Origin: RGIG3009 sp045630285
GTDB taxonomy: Bacteria; Bacillota; Clostridia; Oscillospirales; Acutalibacteraceae
DNA length: 53,707 bases
Assembly: GCA_045630285.1 (NCBI GenBank)
Contig: JAZQSX010000023.1
Location: forward strand, 1-53,707
Direction of reading: 5' to 3'
Under the pieces are notes generated by a model. That model did not search any database. It was not told the origin of the DNA and saw nothing but the letters and a program-made list of their open reading frames with translations. Below, in pieces: positions 40,681-50,339 of this stretch (position 1 is the stretch's first letter; the number at the start of each line of letters is the position of its first letter). A program made the translations under genes and the position numbers.

Positions 40681-43515
40681 ATGTTGGAGAAACTGATCGT
40701 CAAGGGCGCAAAGGAACACAATTTAAAGAATATTGACGTGACGATCCCCCGTGACAAGCTGGTGGTGTTTACCGGCGTGTCGGGCTCAGGCAAGTCTTCG
40801 CTGGCGTTTGATACGATCTATGCCGAGGGGCAGCGCCGCTATATGGAGAGCCTGTCCTCGTATGCCCGTATGTTTTTGGGGCAGATGGAAAAGCCGGAGG
40901 TTGAGTCGATCGACGGCTTGTCGCCTGCCATTTCCATTGACCAAAAAACCACCTCGCAGAATCCCCGCTCGACGGTGGGCACGGTCACGGAGATCTACGA
41001 TTATCTGCGATTGCTGTATGCACGCATCGGCGTTCCGCACTGCCCGAAGTGCGGTCGGGAGATTCGTCAGCAAACGGTGGATGAGATCGTCGATCGGTTG
41101 CTTGAACTGCCGGAACGCACACGCATTCAACTGCTTGCGCCCGTCGTCCGTGGTCGCAAGGGCGAATGTCAGAAGGAATTTGAAGCAGCTCGCAAATCGG
41201 GCTACGTGCGGGTGCGCGTTGACGGCTCGCTATACGATCTGTCGGAAACGATCAAGCTGGATAAGAACAAGAAGCACACCGTAGAGGTCGTGGTCGACCG
41301 TTTGGTCATTGCACCAGAGATCCGTGGTCGCTTAGCGGATTCGGTGGAAATGGCGACCTCGCTGTCGGAGGGGCTGCTGACCGTAGATCTGCCGGATAGC
41401 GGGGAAGAACTGACGTTTTCGCAGAATTACGCTTGCCCCGATCACGGGTTTAGCATGGAAGAGCTTACGCCACGGATGTTCTCGTTTAACAACCCGTTTG
41501 GCGCTTGTCCGAAGTGTACGGGTATCGGCATTTTTATGTCGATTGATCCGGCGTTGGTGCTGGCGGATGAAAATCTGTCGATCCGTGAGGGTGCGATTCG
41601 TGCCAGCGGGTGGAACTATCTGGACGGTGGCACCATTGCACAGATGTATTACGAGGGGTTGGCTGACCATTACGGATTTTCGCTGGATACGCCGTGGAAG
41701 GATCTGTCGGCGGAGGCGAAGGAGATCCTTCTGTACGGAAACAAGGGCGAGAAGATCCGTATGATCCGGCGCATGGAATACGGATCCGGTGAGTATTTTA
41801 CGGCTTTCGAGGGCATTGTCAACAACCTGCAGCGTCGCCACCAGGAGACGAACAGTGAGTGGATGCGCAGTGAACTGGAAACGTATATGAGCAAGGTGCC
41901 GTGCCCCGATTGCCACGGCAAGCGACTCAAGCCGGAGAGCTTAGCCGTGACGGTAGGCGGGATCAATATTGCTGATTTGTGCAGCTATTCCGTGACGGAA
42001 ATGCTGGAATTTTTGCAGGAACTGGATGCGAAGCTGACTGAGCGGGAGCATCAGATCGCCGATCGTGTGTTGAAGGAGATCCGTGAGCGCTTGGGCTTCC
42101 TGAACAGCGTCGGATTGGAGTATTTGACGCTGTCTCGTGCTGCCGGTACGCTGTCGGGCGGCGAGAGCCAGCGCATCCGTTTGGCAACGCAGATCGGCTC
42201 GTCGCTGATGGGCGTTCTGTATATTTTGGACGAGCCAAGCATTGGCTTGCATCAACGGGATAACCAAAAGCTGTTGGATACACTGCGCCGTTTGCGGGAT
42301 CTGGGCAACACGCTCATTGTGGTGGAGCACGACGAGGAAACGATGCTGGCGGCGGATTGGATCGTCGACATCGGGCCGGGTGCCGGTGTTCACGGCGGTG
42401 AAGTGATCTGCTCGGGTACGGTGGATGACATTTGCGCCTGTGAGCAGTCGATCACCGGTCAGTACCTCAGCGGGAAGCGTCGTATTCCGGTCCCTGAGAA
42501 GCGCCGCCCGGGTAACGGTCACGAACTGCGGGTGTTGGGCGCTGCCGCCAATAATCTGAAAAATATCGACGTGTCGTTCCGCTTGGGCGCCTTTAACTGC
42601 GTGACAGGTGTGTCCGGCTCAGGCAAATCGTCGTTGGTTAATGAGATCCTGTACAAGCAGTTGGCGAACAAGCTGAATCGGGCGTATTGCCGTGCCGGTG
42701 CTCATCGGAGCATCGAAGGGATCGAGGCGCTGGACAAGGTCATTGCGATCGATCAGTCCCCGATCGGACGTACTCCCCGCTCCAATCCGGCGACATATAC
42801 GGGCGTATTTAACGATATTCGGGAGCTATTTGCCTCCACCACCGACGCAAAAATGCGGGGCTATACCGCCAGCCGTTTTTCGTTCAACGTCCGCGGCGGT
42901 CGCTGTGAGGCGTGTCAGGGTGACGGTATTCTCAAGATCGAAATGCACTTTTTGCCGGATATTTACGTGCCGTGTGAGGTGTGCAAGGGCCAGCGGTACA
43001 ACCGTGAGACGCTGGAAGTGCGTTACAAAGGTAAAAACATTTACGATATTTTGGAGATGACGGTCGAGGAGGCACGTGCCTTTTTCGACAGTATTCCGAA
43101 GATCGCACGGCGTTTGCAGACGCTGCTGGACGTTGGCTTGGGGTATATCAAGCTGGGGCAGCCGGCGACGACTCTGTCGGGCGGCGAGGCGCAGCGTGTG
43201 AAGCTGGCGACGGAGCTGTCAAAGCGGTCGACCGGGCGGACGATCTATATTCTGGACGAGCCGACCACGGGCCTGCATACGGCGGACGTGGCGCAGCTGA
43301 TCCGTGTACTGCAAACGCTGGTGGACGGCGGCAACACGGTCGTTGTGATCGAGCACAATCTGGATGTGATCAAAAATGCGGACTATATTCTGGATCTCGG
43401 TCCGGAGGGCGGCACGCGGGGCGGTACGCTGGTGGCTGCCGGCACGCCGGAGGAATTGATCCGTGTTCCGGAATCGTATACCGGACAGTATTTAAAGCCG
43501 CTGCTGGGGCGGTGA
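40681..43515 (+). CDS. uvrA: excinuclease ABC subunit A
   Basis: 944 residues. Damage-recognition ATPase partner of UvrB. Two ABC cassettes with Walker A 'GVSGSGKSSLAFD' and 'GVSGSGKSSLVNE', and signatures 'LSGGESQRIRLA' and 'LSGGEAQRVKLA'. Zinc modules with CxxC pairs: 'CPKCGRE', 'CPKCTGIG', 'CPDCHGKR', and 'CEACQGDG'/'CEVCKGQR' in the second half. ATG at 40681 with GAGG. The gene order uvrB-uvrA is usual in Firmicutes. Confidence 0.97.
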   Translation: MLEKLIVKGAKEHNLKNIDVTIPRDKLVVFTGVSGSGKSSLAFDTIYAEGQRRYMESLSSYARMFLGQMEKPEVESIDGLSPAISIDQKTTSQNPRSTVGTVTEIYDYLRLLYARIGVPHCPKCGREIRQQTVDEIVDRLLELPERTRIQLLAPVVRGRKGECQKEFEAARKSGYVRVRVDGSLYDLSETIKLDKNKKHTVEVVVDRLVIAPEIRGRLADSVEMATSLSEGLLTVDLPDSGEELTFSQNYACPDHGFSMEELTPRMFSFNNPFGACPKCTGIGIFMSIDPALVLADENLSIREGAIRASGWNYLDGGTIAQMYYEGLADHYGFSLDTPWKDLSAEAKEILLYGNKGEKIRMIRRMEYGSGEYFTAFEGIVNNLQRRHQETNSEWMRSELETYMSKVPCPDCHGKRLKPESLAVTVGGINIADLCSYSVTEMLEFLQELDAKLTEREHQIADRVLKEIRERLGFLNSVGLEYLTLSRAAGTLSGGESQRIRLATQIGSSLMGVLYILDEPSIGLHQRDNQKLLDTLRRLRDLGNTLIVVEHDEETMLAADWIVDIGPGAGVHGGEVICSGTVDDICACEQSITGQYLSGKRRIPVPEKRRPGNGHELRVLGAAANNLKNIDVSFRLGAFNCVTGVSGSGKSSLVNEILYKQLANKLNRAYCRAGAHRSIEGIEALDKVIAIDQSPIGRTPRSNPATYTGVFNDIRELFASTTDAKMRGYTASRFSFNVRGGRCEACQGDGILKIEMHFLPDIYVPCEVCKGQRYNRETLEVRYKGKNIYDILEMTVEEARAFFDSIPKIARRLQTLLDVGLGYIKLGQPATTLSGGEAQRVKLATELSKRSTGRTIYILDEPTTGLHTADVAQLIRVLQTLVDGGNTVVVIEHNLDVIKNADYILDLGPEGGTRGGTLVAAGTPEELIRVPESYTGQYLKPLLGR

Positions 43516-43544
43516 GTTATGTGTAAAGAAAGGAGGAAAACCGT

Positions 43545-45044
43545 ATGACACGATGGGAAGAATTCTATCGGTTGTGTTACTATACCGGCGTGCAAATGGT
43601 GCGTTTGTCTCACCGTGTGGGGCGGTTTTTCGCCTTGGTCTTTGTACCGATTCGGGTGCTTTTCTGGCGCCTCGGCAACGCCGCACGGCAAAAGCGGGCC
43701 AATCGTCGTATTCGTGAGGGCTTTACCGGCTTGTTCCGCCGTTTTCGCATAGCGAAGGATCGTGTGCGTACGGCGTGGAAGCGGCATCCGCTTTTGGGTA
43801 TACTGCAAGCGTTGTATTTGCCCGTTCACGCCGTAAAGCATTATCACAGCGCTTCACGCTGGCTGGTGCGAACGACGGCAACGCTGATCGCTGTGGCGGT
43901 ACTCGGCAGCACGCTGTACTATTGGAGCGATACGACGTTTGCGCTGGCGTTGACCGATGAGACGGGTGATGTTTGGGGCTACGTGGCCGACGAGCGGGTG
44001 CTGCACGACGGCGTCGCTCTGGCGAAGGAGCGGCTGGGTGACGATGCACACAAGCTGTCGTTTGAAGCCTCCTCTGACGTGTCCTTGCAGATCATACCGC
44101 AGTCCAGCGTGCTGGATAAGCACGAGATCTGTGATTATCTGTTGGAGCAGACCGACCTGCCGATGCAGGATGCCTGCGGCGTGTACGTGGACGGCGTGTT
44201 GCACAGCGTGGCGGACAGTGAGCGGGTTGCTTCACGGATATTGGACGAGATCCTGGAGGCGAGTATCAACGAAAACGATGATGTCGAGGCCTCGTTTGTG
44301 GAAACCGTGGAGCTGGTGGAAGGCGTTTTCCTCGAGGAAACGGTGCATGAGAAGCAGGAGTTGAAGGAACTGCTTTTGGAGGACCTGCGGGTGCAGGTAT
44401 CGGGCACGATCCAGTACGAGACGGAGATTGCGTATTCCGTGATGCGTATTCCCGATGCGACGATGTATGAGGGCACTGAGCGTGTACGTGTGATGGGGCA
44501 GTCGGGTGTACGCCTCATCACGGCGACGGTCACGACCGTCAACGGCGTGGAACAGTTCAGCGTGATCACCGAATCGGAGATCACCAAGGCGCCTGTGACG
44601 GAAATTCGGGCGTACGGCACCAAAAAGAAGACCGGCTCCGGGTATGTGGGCGGTCAACATGCCAAGGGATTCTTCGTGTGGCCGACAGAGCACACACGGT
44701 TCCTATCGCAGCAGTTCGGAAACGAAGGTCACCGTGGCATCGATATCTGGCGGGATAATATGACGGGCGAGGATATTTTGGCTGCGGACGGTGGTAAGGT
44801 CGTTATGGCGGGCGAATATCCCGGCTATAAAACCTACGGTAAGTTTGTGATCATCGACCACGGCAACGGCTACCGCACGGTCTATGCGCATTGCAGTGAG
44901 GTGCTGGTCAAGGAGGGCGACATCGTGCGCCAAGGGCAGCACATTGCCGAGGTGGGTAACACCGGACGAAGCACGGCACCGCACTTGCACTTTGAGGTGC
45001 AGCGGAACGGCGTGCTGCTTAACCCGATGAAGTTTTTGAAGTAA
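43545..45044 (+). CDS. membrane-anchored M23 metallopeptidase with G5 domain
   Basis: 499 residues. A strongly basic N-terminal stretch (1-105) precedes one membrane helix (about 108-128), then an extracellular region, a G5 domain (about 285-360, 'YSVMRIPDATMYEGTERVRV', 'GVRLITATVT') and a C-terminal M23 peptidase. The zinc motif is H396-x3-D400 ('HRGIDI') with H480-x-H482 ('HLHFEV'). G5 domains bind cell-wall glycans. Likely role: peptidoglycan cross-link cleavage during growth or division. ATG at 43545 with AAAGGAGG; 29 bases after uvrA, so perhaps co-transcribed. Confidence 0.9.
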   Translation: MTRWEEFYRLCYYTGVQMVRLSHRVGRFFALVFVPIRVLFWRLGNAARQKRANRRIREGFTGLFRRFRIAKDRVRTAWKRHPLLGILQALYLPVHAVKHYHSASRWLVRTTATLIAVAVLGSTLYYWSDTTFALALTDETGDVWGYVADERVLHDGVALAKERLGDDAHKLSFEASSDVSLQIIPQSSVLDKHEICDYLLEQTDLPMQDACGVYVDGVLHSVADSERVASRILDEILEASINENDDVEASFVETVELVEGVFLEETVHEKQELKELLLEDLRVQVSGTIQYETEIAYSVMRIPDATMYEGTERVRVMGQSGVRLITATVTTVNGVEQFSVITESEITKAPVTEIRAYGTKKKTGSGYVGGQHAKGFFVWPTEHTRFLSQQFGNEGHRGIDIWRDNMTGEDILAADGGKVVMAGEYPGYKTYGKFVIIDHGNGYRTVYAHCSEVLVKEGDIVRQGQHIAEVGNTGRSTAPHLHFEVQRNGVLLNPMKFLK

Positions 45045-45055
45045 GGTGGAGCGCC

Positions 45056-45277
45056 ATGGAACGTGAAGTGACCGTTGGCGGAATCTACCGCCACTTCAAA
45101 GGAAATATGTACGAGGTGCTGGCGATTGGACGGCATAGCGAAACGCTGGAGCCGCTGGTCGTGTACCGTGCTTTGTACGGCGAGGGCGGCGTGTGGGTAC
45201 GTCCGCTTGAGAACTTTACCGAAACGGTAACGCGGGAGGGGAAAACCTGCGCCCGCTTTGAGAAAATCAGCGAGTGA
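45056..45277 (+). CDS. DUF1653 protein
   Basis: 73 residues. 'GGIYRHFKGNMYEVLAIGRH', 'EPLVVYRALYGEGGVWVRPL' and 'FTETV' match the DUF1653 family of short soluble proteins of unknown function. ATG at 45056 with GGTGGAG, 11 bases after the peptidase gene. No catalytic residues can be assigned. Confidence 0.88.
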   Translation: MEREVTVGGIYRHFKGNMYEVLAIGRHSETLEPLVVYRALYGEGGVWVRPLENFTETVTREGKTCARFEKISE

Positions 45278-45280
45278 GCC

Positions 45281-45309
45281 TTGCCGCTAATGCGGCAGTG
45301 TGGTATACT
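45281..45309 (+). promoter_or_regulatory. typA operon promoter with inverted repeat
   Basis: TTGCCG (45281-45286), 17-base spacer, TATACT (45304-45309) preceded by TGG. A perfect repeat TGCCGC-TAAT-GCGGCA (45282-45297) covers the -35 and spacer; it has no T tract after it, so it is not a terminator and could be an operator. Confidence 0.7.
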
Positions 45310-45348
45310 CGATGCAGAGGATAGTTTGAAGACAGATAGGAAGTAGTT

Positions 45349-47181
45349 ATGGGCATGGCAAAAAGAGACAATTTACGCAATATTGCTATTATTGCACACG
45401 TAGATCACGGTAAAACGACGTTGGTGGACCAGCTGCTGCGGCAAAGCGGTATTTTCCGTGCCAACGAGCAGGTGTCGGAGCGAGTGATGGACTCCAACGA
45501 TCTGGAGCGGGAGCGTGGCATCACCATTCTCTCAAAAAACACAGCTGTGATGTACGGCGATACCAAGATCAACATTGTGGATACCCCCGGTCACGCTGAT
45601 TTCGGCGGTGAGGTGGAGCGGATCCTGATGATGGTCGATGGTGTGCTGCTGTTGGTCGATGCGTTTGAAGGATGCATGCCGCAGACACGGTTCGTTTTGA
45701 AAAAGGCGTTGGGACTTGGTAAGCGTCCGGTAGTGGTGATCAATAAGATCGACCGTGACGGCGCCCGCCCTGACGAAGTGATCGACGAGCTGCTGGATCT
45801 GTTTATCGAGCTGGGTGCAGACGAGGATCAGCTGGATTTCCCTGTGATCTATGCTTCGGGGCGTGACGGCTACGCTTCCACCGACGCCTCGATGCGCGAG
45901 GGTACGATGCAGCCGCTGTTTGAAGCGATTTTGCAGTATGTTCCCGCACCCGAAGGCGATGCAGAGGCACCGCTTCAGATCTTGTTTTCGAATATTGATT
46001 ATGATGAATATGTCGGTCGTGTGGGTGTTGGCCGTGTGGAGCGTGGCACGGTGCGCAATGGACAGGCAGTGACGCTGTGCCGCGCCGACGGCAGTACGCA
46101 GTCGTGCCGCATTGCCAAACTGTTCCAGTTTGAAGGTCTGCATCGTGTAGAGCATGAATCGGCGTCGGTGGGCGATCTGATCGCCGTGACGGGTCTGACC
46201 GATCTTAATATCGGCGAGACCGCTTGCGATCCGTTGTGCGTTGAGCCGTTGCCGTTCGTTCGCATTGACGAACCGACGATTTCAATGCTGTTTATGGTCA
46301 ATAACAGCCCGTTTGCCGGTAAGGAAGGCAAATACGTCACGTCACGCAATCTGCGTGACCGCCTGTTCAAAGAGGTGGAGACCAACGTCAGTATGCGGGT
46401 ACGGGAGACCGAAACGACCGATGCGTTTGAGGTGTCGGGACGTGGTGAGCTGCATCTGTCGATCTTGATCGAAACGATGCGGCGGCAGGGATATGAGTTT
46501 GCCGTCAGTCGCCCGCAGGTTATCTATAAACAGGATGCAGACGGCAATTTGCTGGAGCCGATGGAGCTTTTGATGATCGAAGTGCCGGAAAACTACGTAG
46601 GCGTCGTGATGGAAAAGCTCGGCTCTCGCAAAGCGGAGATCGTGAATATGGGTACCCGTGAAACGGGAGCCAGTCATCTGGAGTTCCGCATTCCGTCCCG
46701 TGGCTTGATGGGATACCGTCAGCAATTTTTGACTGACACCAACGGTAACGGTATTATGAACAGCGTGTTTGACGGCTATGAGCCGTATAAGGGTGATATT
46801 CCGCAGCGCATACAGGGCTCGCTCGTGGTGTTCGAAACGGGCGAGACCAGCAGCTACGGTTTGTTTAACGCACAAGACCGTGGTGCGTTGTTCGTTGGCC
46901 CGGCGGTTTCGGTGTATGAGGGTATGATCGTCGGTCAATCGCCCAAAAATGAAGATATTGTCGTCAACGTGTGCAAAAAGAAGCACGTGACCAATATGCG
47001 TGCTGCCGGTTCGGATGAAGCGCTTCGTCTGACTCCGCCGACGGTGCTGTCACTGGAACAGTCGTTGGAGTTTATCAACGACGATGAATTGGTTGAGGTA
47101 ACGCCGCACAGTATCCGTTTGCGCAAGCGTATTTTGTCACGGGAATTGCGCATGAAAGAGGCGGCGAAAAAGAAGGCGTGA
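45349..47181 (+). CDS. typA: ribosome-associated GTPase TypA/BipA
   Basis: 610 residues. EF-G-like translational GTPase linked to ribosome assembly and stress adaptation. G1 'AHVDHGKTTLVDQLL', G2 region 'RERGITIL', G3 'DTPGHADFGGE', G4 'NKIDRDGA'; the C-terminal domain contains 'PSRGLMGYRQQF'. ATG at 45349 with AGGAAG five bases upstream; an ATG at 45355 is in frame but more distant. The stop overlaps comEC (GTGA). Confidence 0.96.
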   Translation: MGMAKRDNLRNIAIIAHVDHGKTTLVDQLLRQSGIFRANEQVSERVMDSNDLERERGITILSKNTAVMYGDTKINIVDTPGHADFGGEVERILMMVDGVLLLVDAFEGCMPQTRFVLKKALGLGKRPVVVINKIDRDGARPDEVIDELLDLFIELGADEDQLDFPVIYASGRDGYASTDASMREGTMQPLFEAILQYVPAPEGDAEAPLQILFSNIDYDEYVGRVGVGRVERGTVRNGQAVTLCRADGSTQSCRIAKLFQFEGLHRVEHESASVGDLIAVTGLTDLNIGETACDPLCVEPLPFVRIDEPTISMLFMVNNSPFAGKEGKYVTSRNLRDRLFKEVETNVSMRVRETETTDAFEVSGRGELHLSILIETMRRQGYEFAVSRPQVIYKQDADGNLLEPMELLMIEVPENYVGVVMEKLGSRKAEIVNMGTRETGASHLEFRIPSRGLMGYRQQFLTDTNGNGIMNSVFDGYEPYKGDIPQRIQGSLVVFETGETSSYGLFNAQDRGALFVGPAVSVYEGMIVGQSPKNEDIVVNVCKKKHVTNMRAAGSDEALRLTPPTVLSLEQSLEFINDDELVEVTPHSIRLRKRILSRELRMKEAAKKKA

Positions 47182-49265
47182 AGCAACGGTTGATCCGTCC
47201 GTTGTGGGTTGCCGGTGCGACCTGGGCTCTTGTGTGCTTGGGAGGTGCGTGGCTGCCGACGGATGCTTTGATAGCCGTGCTTGCCGTTGGCATTGTTTGC
47301 GCCGTACTTACTGTAACGATTCCTCGTCTGCGGTGTCACCACGGTGTGGTGCTGAGCGTGATAACCGCTGTCGTAGCTTGCGGTGTATTGCTGTATTGGC
47401 AAGCTGCAAGGTTTCAACCAACACGGGAGATGGACGGCAGAGAGGTCTTTATACACGCCGAGGTACAGGAGAACGAAGCGTTCACGGAGTTGGAGGTGCT
47501 GTCGGGCGATTTACCGTCCGGGACACGTTTGGAACTGTGGGCTGAGCCGTTAGGTACAGCGTTGGATCCCCATGATCAGGTTGCAGCGACGTTTGACGTA
47601 CACGTTACCTCGGAATCGGGACTTACCATGATGTGGGACAAAGCAGACGGCGTATGGCTGGCTGTTATACCCACCGATCTTTCGGGAGAAACGTGGCACA
47701 TTCTCGAAAGCGACGAGGCCGAGGTGTCGGCGCTGACGTCTATGCGGCGGGAACTGGCTGTGAAAATACAGCAGGTGCTTCCCGGCGACGTGGGTGCGGT
47801 GGTTACCGGGATTTGTCTCGGTATGGATGAGCATCTGTCATCCGAAGCAATGGCTAATTTTCGTGCGTGCGGAGTATCGCATCTGTTTGCGGTCTCGGGA
47901 TTGCATTTGTCGATCCTGACCCAAGCGTTGCTGTGGCTGCTTCGGCAGATGCGCACGCCAAGGCGTCTTCGTGGCGTGATTTGCGCGCTGGCGGTGGTTT
48001 TGTTTTCCGCACTGGTAGGGTGGACGCCCTCCGTGCTGCGTGCCGGAACGCTGTGCCTGATCATGATTCTCGGTGAGTGCATGCGTCGCCGTGCGGATGC
48101 CCGCAATTCGTTGGGTGCCGCCTTGCTTCTCTTGTTATTTACCGAACCGTTTGCGGTGTACGACGTCGGATTGTTGCTTTCGTTTACAGCGACGTTCGGA
48201 TTGTTATTTGTAACCCCGAAGCTGCGGGACGTTATGCTCAAGATACCGTTGCCCGAAGCGTTGACAACGGTATGGAACGGTATCGTCGGCGCCGTTTCGG
48301 TGACGGCCGGTGCGATGTTTTTGACGTTGCCGATTACGATACTGTATTTCGGCACGGTCTCCGTGGTCGGTTTGATCGCCAATCTGTTGATGACGTTACC
48401 GGCTTCTCTGCTTTTAATTGTTGGCTGGATAGCGATATTGACATTGCCACTGGGTTTGTCGTTCGTATATTATCCGCTGCTGATGCTGGTTGGGTGGTTG
48501 GCACGTTTCTTGTTGTGGATCGCCGGCGGCGTTGCTGAGCTTCCGTTCGCTGTGGTATCGGTGACGGAGACGTATTTGGTGGTCGGCATCATCGGAAGCT
48601 TGTTGATCGTCGCAGTGACCTGGGGTTTGTTCCACGGGCGAGGCGTGTGGCTGGTGACCGGTATTTGTACGACTGCGGTGTGTATTGGTGCAGGAATCTA
48701 TCATTACCGATTGGCAGATACTGTTCGGTTTTTAGTGATTCCAAACGAAACCGATCTATCGGTTTGTATGATGTACCGTGATCAGGCGGTGCTGATAACC
48801 GCTCCGTCCGAGGCAAACACCGTCTATGAAATCCGTTCCGCTTTGCAGCGGGAGGGCGTTTTGTCGTTGGATGCTGTGGTGCTGCCGCATAACGAAAGCC
48901 GTGGCAGCCCGTATATGCCCCATATTTTGGGAAGCTGCCTAGAAGGGGCGACCGTATATAGTGAGGTCGAGGATGCCGCCGTATTAGCCGACGACCTGCG
49001 AGTATATCGGCAGGGATCGTGGTGTATCGTACGGTGTGGCTCGGTGGAGGCCGCGTTTTCCTTGGAGACGACGACTGAAGCCCCGATCGAACGGGTCGAC
49101 GTGCTGTTTTGTACGCATCAGGCTGTCGACACGGCCGATGATACGGTACAGGTGATACAGCAGGCATCCGCCTTATATGCGTTGCCACCGCACGGTATCG
49201 CTGCACCGAATGAAGAAGAATTATGGATCTGGGTTGAGAGCGACGGAAGCGTAAGCATCAAATAA
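47178..49265 (+). CDS. comEC: ComEC/Rec2-type DNA uptake channel protein
   Basis: 695 residues, polytopic. N-terminal helices, an extracellular OB-like segment (about 80-190), then the competence domain starting at 'GVSHLFAVSGLHLSIL' (about 233-248), with many helices to about 510. The C-terminal 180 residues sit where the beta-lactamase-like domain normally is, but its H-x-H-x-D-H motif is missing ('VVLPHNESRGS' at the expected site). ComEC passes single-stranded DNA through the membrane during transformation. GTG start at 47178 overlapping the typA stop. Other competence genes are not in the window. Confidence 0.9.
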   Translation: MKQRLIRPLWVAGATWALVCLGGAWLPTDALIAVLAVGIVCAVLTVTIPRLRCHHGVVLSVITAVVACGVLLYWQAARFQPTREMDGREVFIHAEVQENEAFTELEVLSGDLPSGTRLELWAEPLGTALDPHDQVAATFDVHVTSESGLTMMWDKADGVWLAVIPTDLSGETWHILESDEAEVSALTSMRRELAVKIQQVLPGDVGAVVTGICLGMDEHLSSEAMANFRACGVSHLFAVSGLHLSILTQALLWLLRQMRTPRRLRGVICALAVVLFSALVGWTPSVLRAGTLCLIMILGECMRRRADARNSLGAALLLLLFTEPFAVYDVGLLLSFTATFGLLFVTPKLRDVMLKIPLPEALTTVWNGIVGAVSVTAGAMFLTLPITILYFGTVSVVGLIANLLMTLPASLLLIVGWIAILTLPLGLSFVYYPLLMLVGWLARFLLWIAGGVAELPFAVVSVTETYLVVGIIGSLLIVAVTWGLFHGRGVWLVTGICTTAVCIGAGIYHYRLADTVRFLVIPNETDLSVCMMYRDQAVLITAPSEANTVYEIRSALQREGVLSLDAVVLPHNESRGSPYMPHILGSCLEGATVYSEVEDAAVLADDLRVYRQGSWCIVRCGSVEAAFSLETTTEAPIERVDVLFCTHQAVDTADDTVQVIQQASALYALPPHGIAAPNEEELWIWVESDGSVSIK

Positions 49266-49286
49266 ATGGAGCGAGGAGAGGGTCTC

Positions 49287-50339
49287 ATGCCGTTATCGGA
49301 ACAGGAACTGAAGCTGCATCTGAAGCAAGGGGTGCCTGCACGGGTGTACTTGTTGTACGGTGAGGAAAATTACCTGACGGTGCATTATGCAGAGCAGGTG
49401 ATTCGCCTGGCAGGGGTGCGCCCGAATGACAGCTTGGCGGAGTTCAACATGCACCGCTTTGACGGTCAGGAATGCTCCTTTGATGCTATTGAAGAGGCCG
49501 CAGAGGCTCTGCCGCTGATGGCTGACCGCAAATGTGTAGCAGTATGCAATTGTGATGTTACTTCGGCAGCGGTCTTTGACCGTGCCATGGCACTTGTGTC
49601 GGATCCGCCGGAGGAGACGGTGCTGATTTTCTGGATGACCACACTGCTGTCCGAAGGCAAACCCAATGCCAAGTGGCGGCAGTTTATTGAGGCGGTTGAT
49701 AAATCGGGTATCTGCGTATGTTTTCCTCGGAAGACGATGGAGGAAGCGGTACGGCTGCTGTGTGCAGGTGCTACCCGCCGCCATTGCGTTTTGCGCCCGG
49801 AGGTTGCCAGAGAATTGGTGGAGCAGTGCGGCAATGATCTGAACTTACTGCTGAACGAATTGGATAAGCTGTGTGCGGTAGCGGGACATGGCGAGATCAC
49901 CTCGGCGATCGTGGGTGAGGTGGCTACCAAAAACCTGAATGCGCAGGCGTTTGAGTTGTCCAATGCGATCCTGAAGCACAATTATGAAAGTGCGTATACC
50001 ATTTTACATAAGCTGTTTGCCAGCAAATTAGAGCCGGTCGTCATTTTGGCGGCGCTTTCCGGCTCGTATACCGATCTTTACCGTGCCAAGCTGGCGGCCA
50101 ATGCAGGCCAGCGTGCCGAAACGCTGGTAGAGGAATTTGATTACAAGAGTCGTGCCTTCCGCCTGAAATATGCGGCACGTGACTGCAGTCGCTTGTCGCT
50201 GGAGGCCCTGCGAGAAAGCCTGGACATTTTGGCGCAGGCTGACCGTCGGCTGAAGTCGTATACCAGTGACAAGCGCACGGTGTTGGAGGAAACGGCGGCA
50301 AAGCTGATCGTTACTGCGAAATTGGGGAAGATCCAATGA
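49287..50339 (+). CDS. holA: DNA polymerase III delta subunit
   Basis: 350 residues. Clamp-loader subunit that opens the beta ring. 'RVYLLYGEENYLTVHYAEQV' at the N-terminus, a RecA-like core, and C-terminal 'RTVLEETAAKLI' fit HolA. Of two possible starts, the ATG at 49287 is favoured, since AGGAGAGGG lies just upstream; an ATG at 49266 has none. In Firmicutes holA commonly follows comEC, as here. Its stop overlaps rnmV (ATGA). Confidence 0.93.
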   Translation: MPLSEQELKLHLKQGVPARVYLLYGEENYLTVHYAEQVIRLAGVRPNDSLAEFNMHRFDGQECSFDAIEEAAEALPLMADRKCVAVCNCDVTSAAVFDRAMALVSDPPEETVLIFWMTTLLSEGKPNAKWRQFIEAVDKSGICVCFPRKTMEEAVRLLCAGATRRHCVLRPEVARELVEQCGNDLNLLLNELDKLCAVAGHGEITSAIVGEVATKNLNAQAFELSNAILKHNYESAYTILHKLFASKLEPVVILAALSGSYTDLYRAKLAANAGQRAETLVEEFDYKSRAFRLKYAARDCSRLSLEALRESLDILAQADRRLKSYTSDKRTVLEETAAKLIVTAKLGKIQ

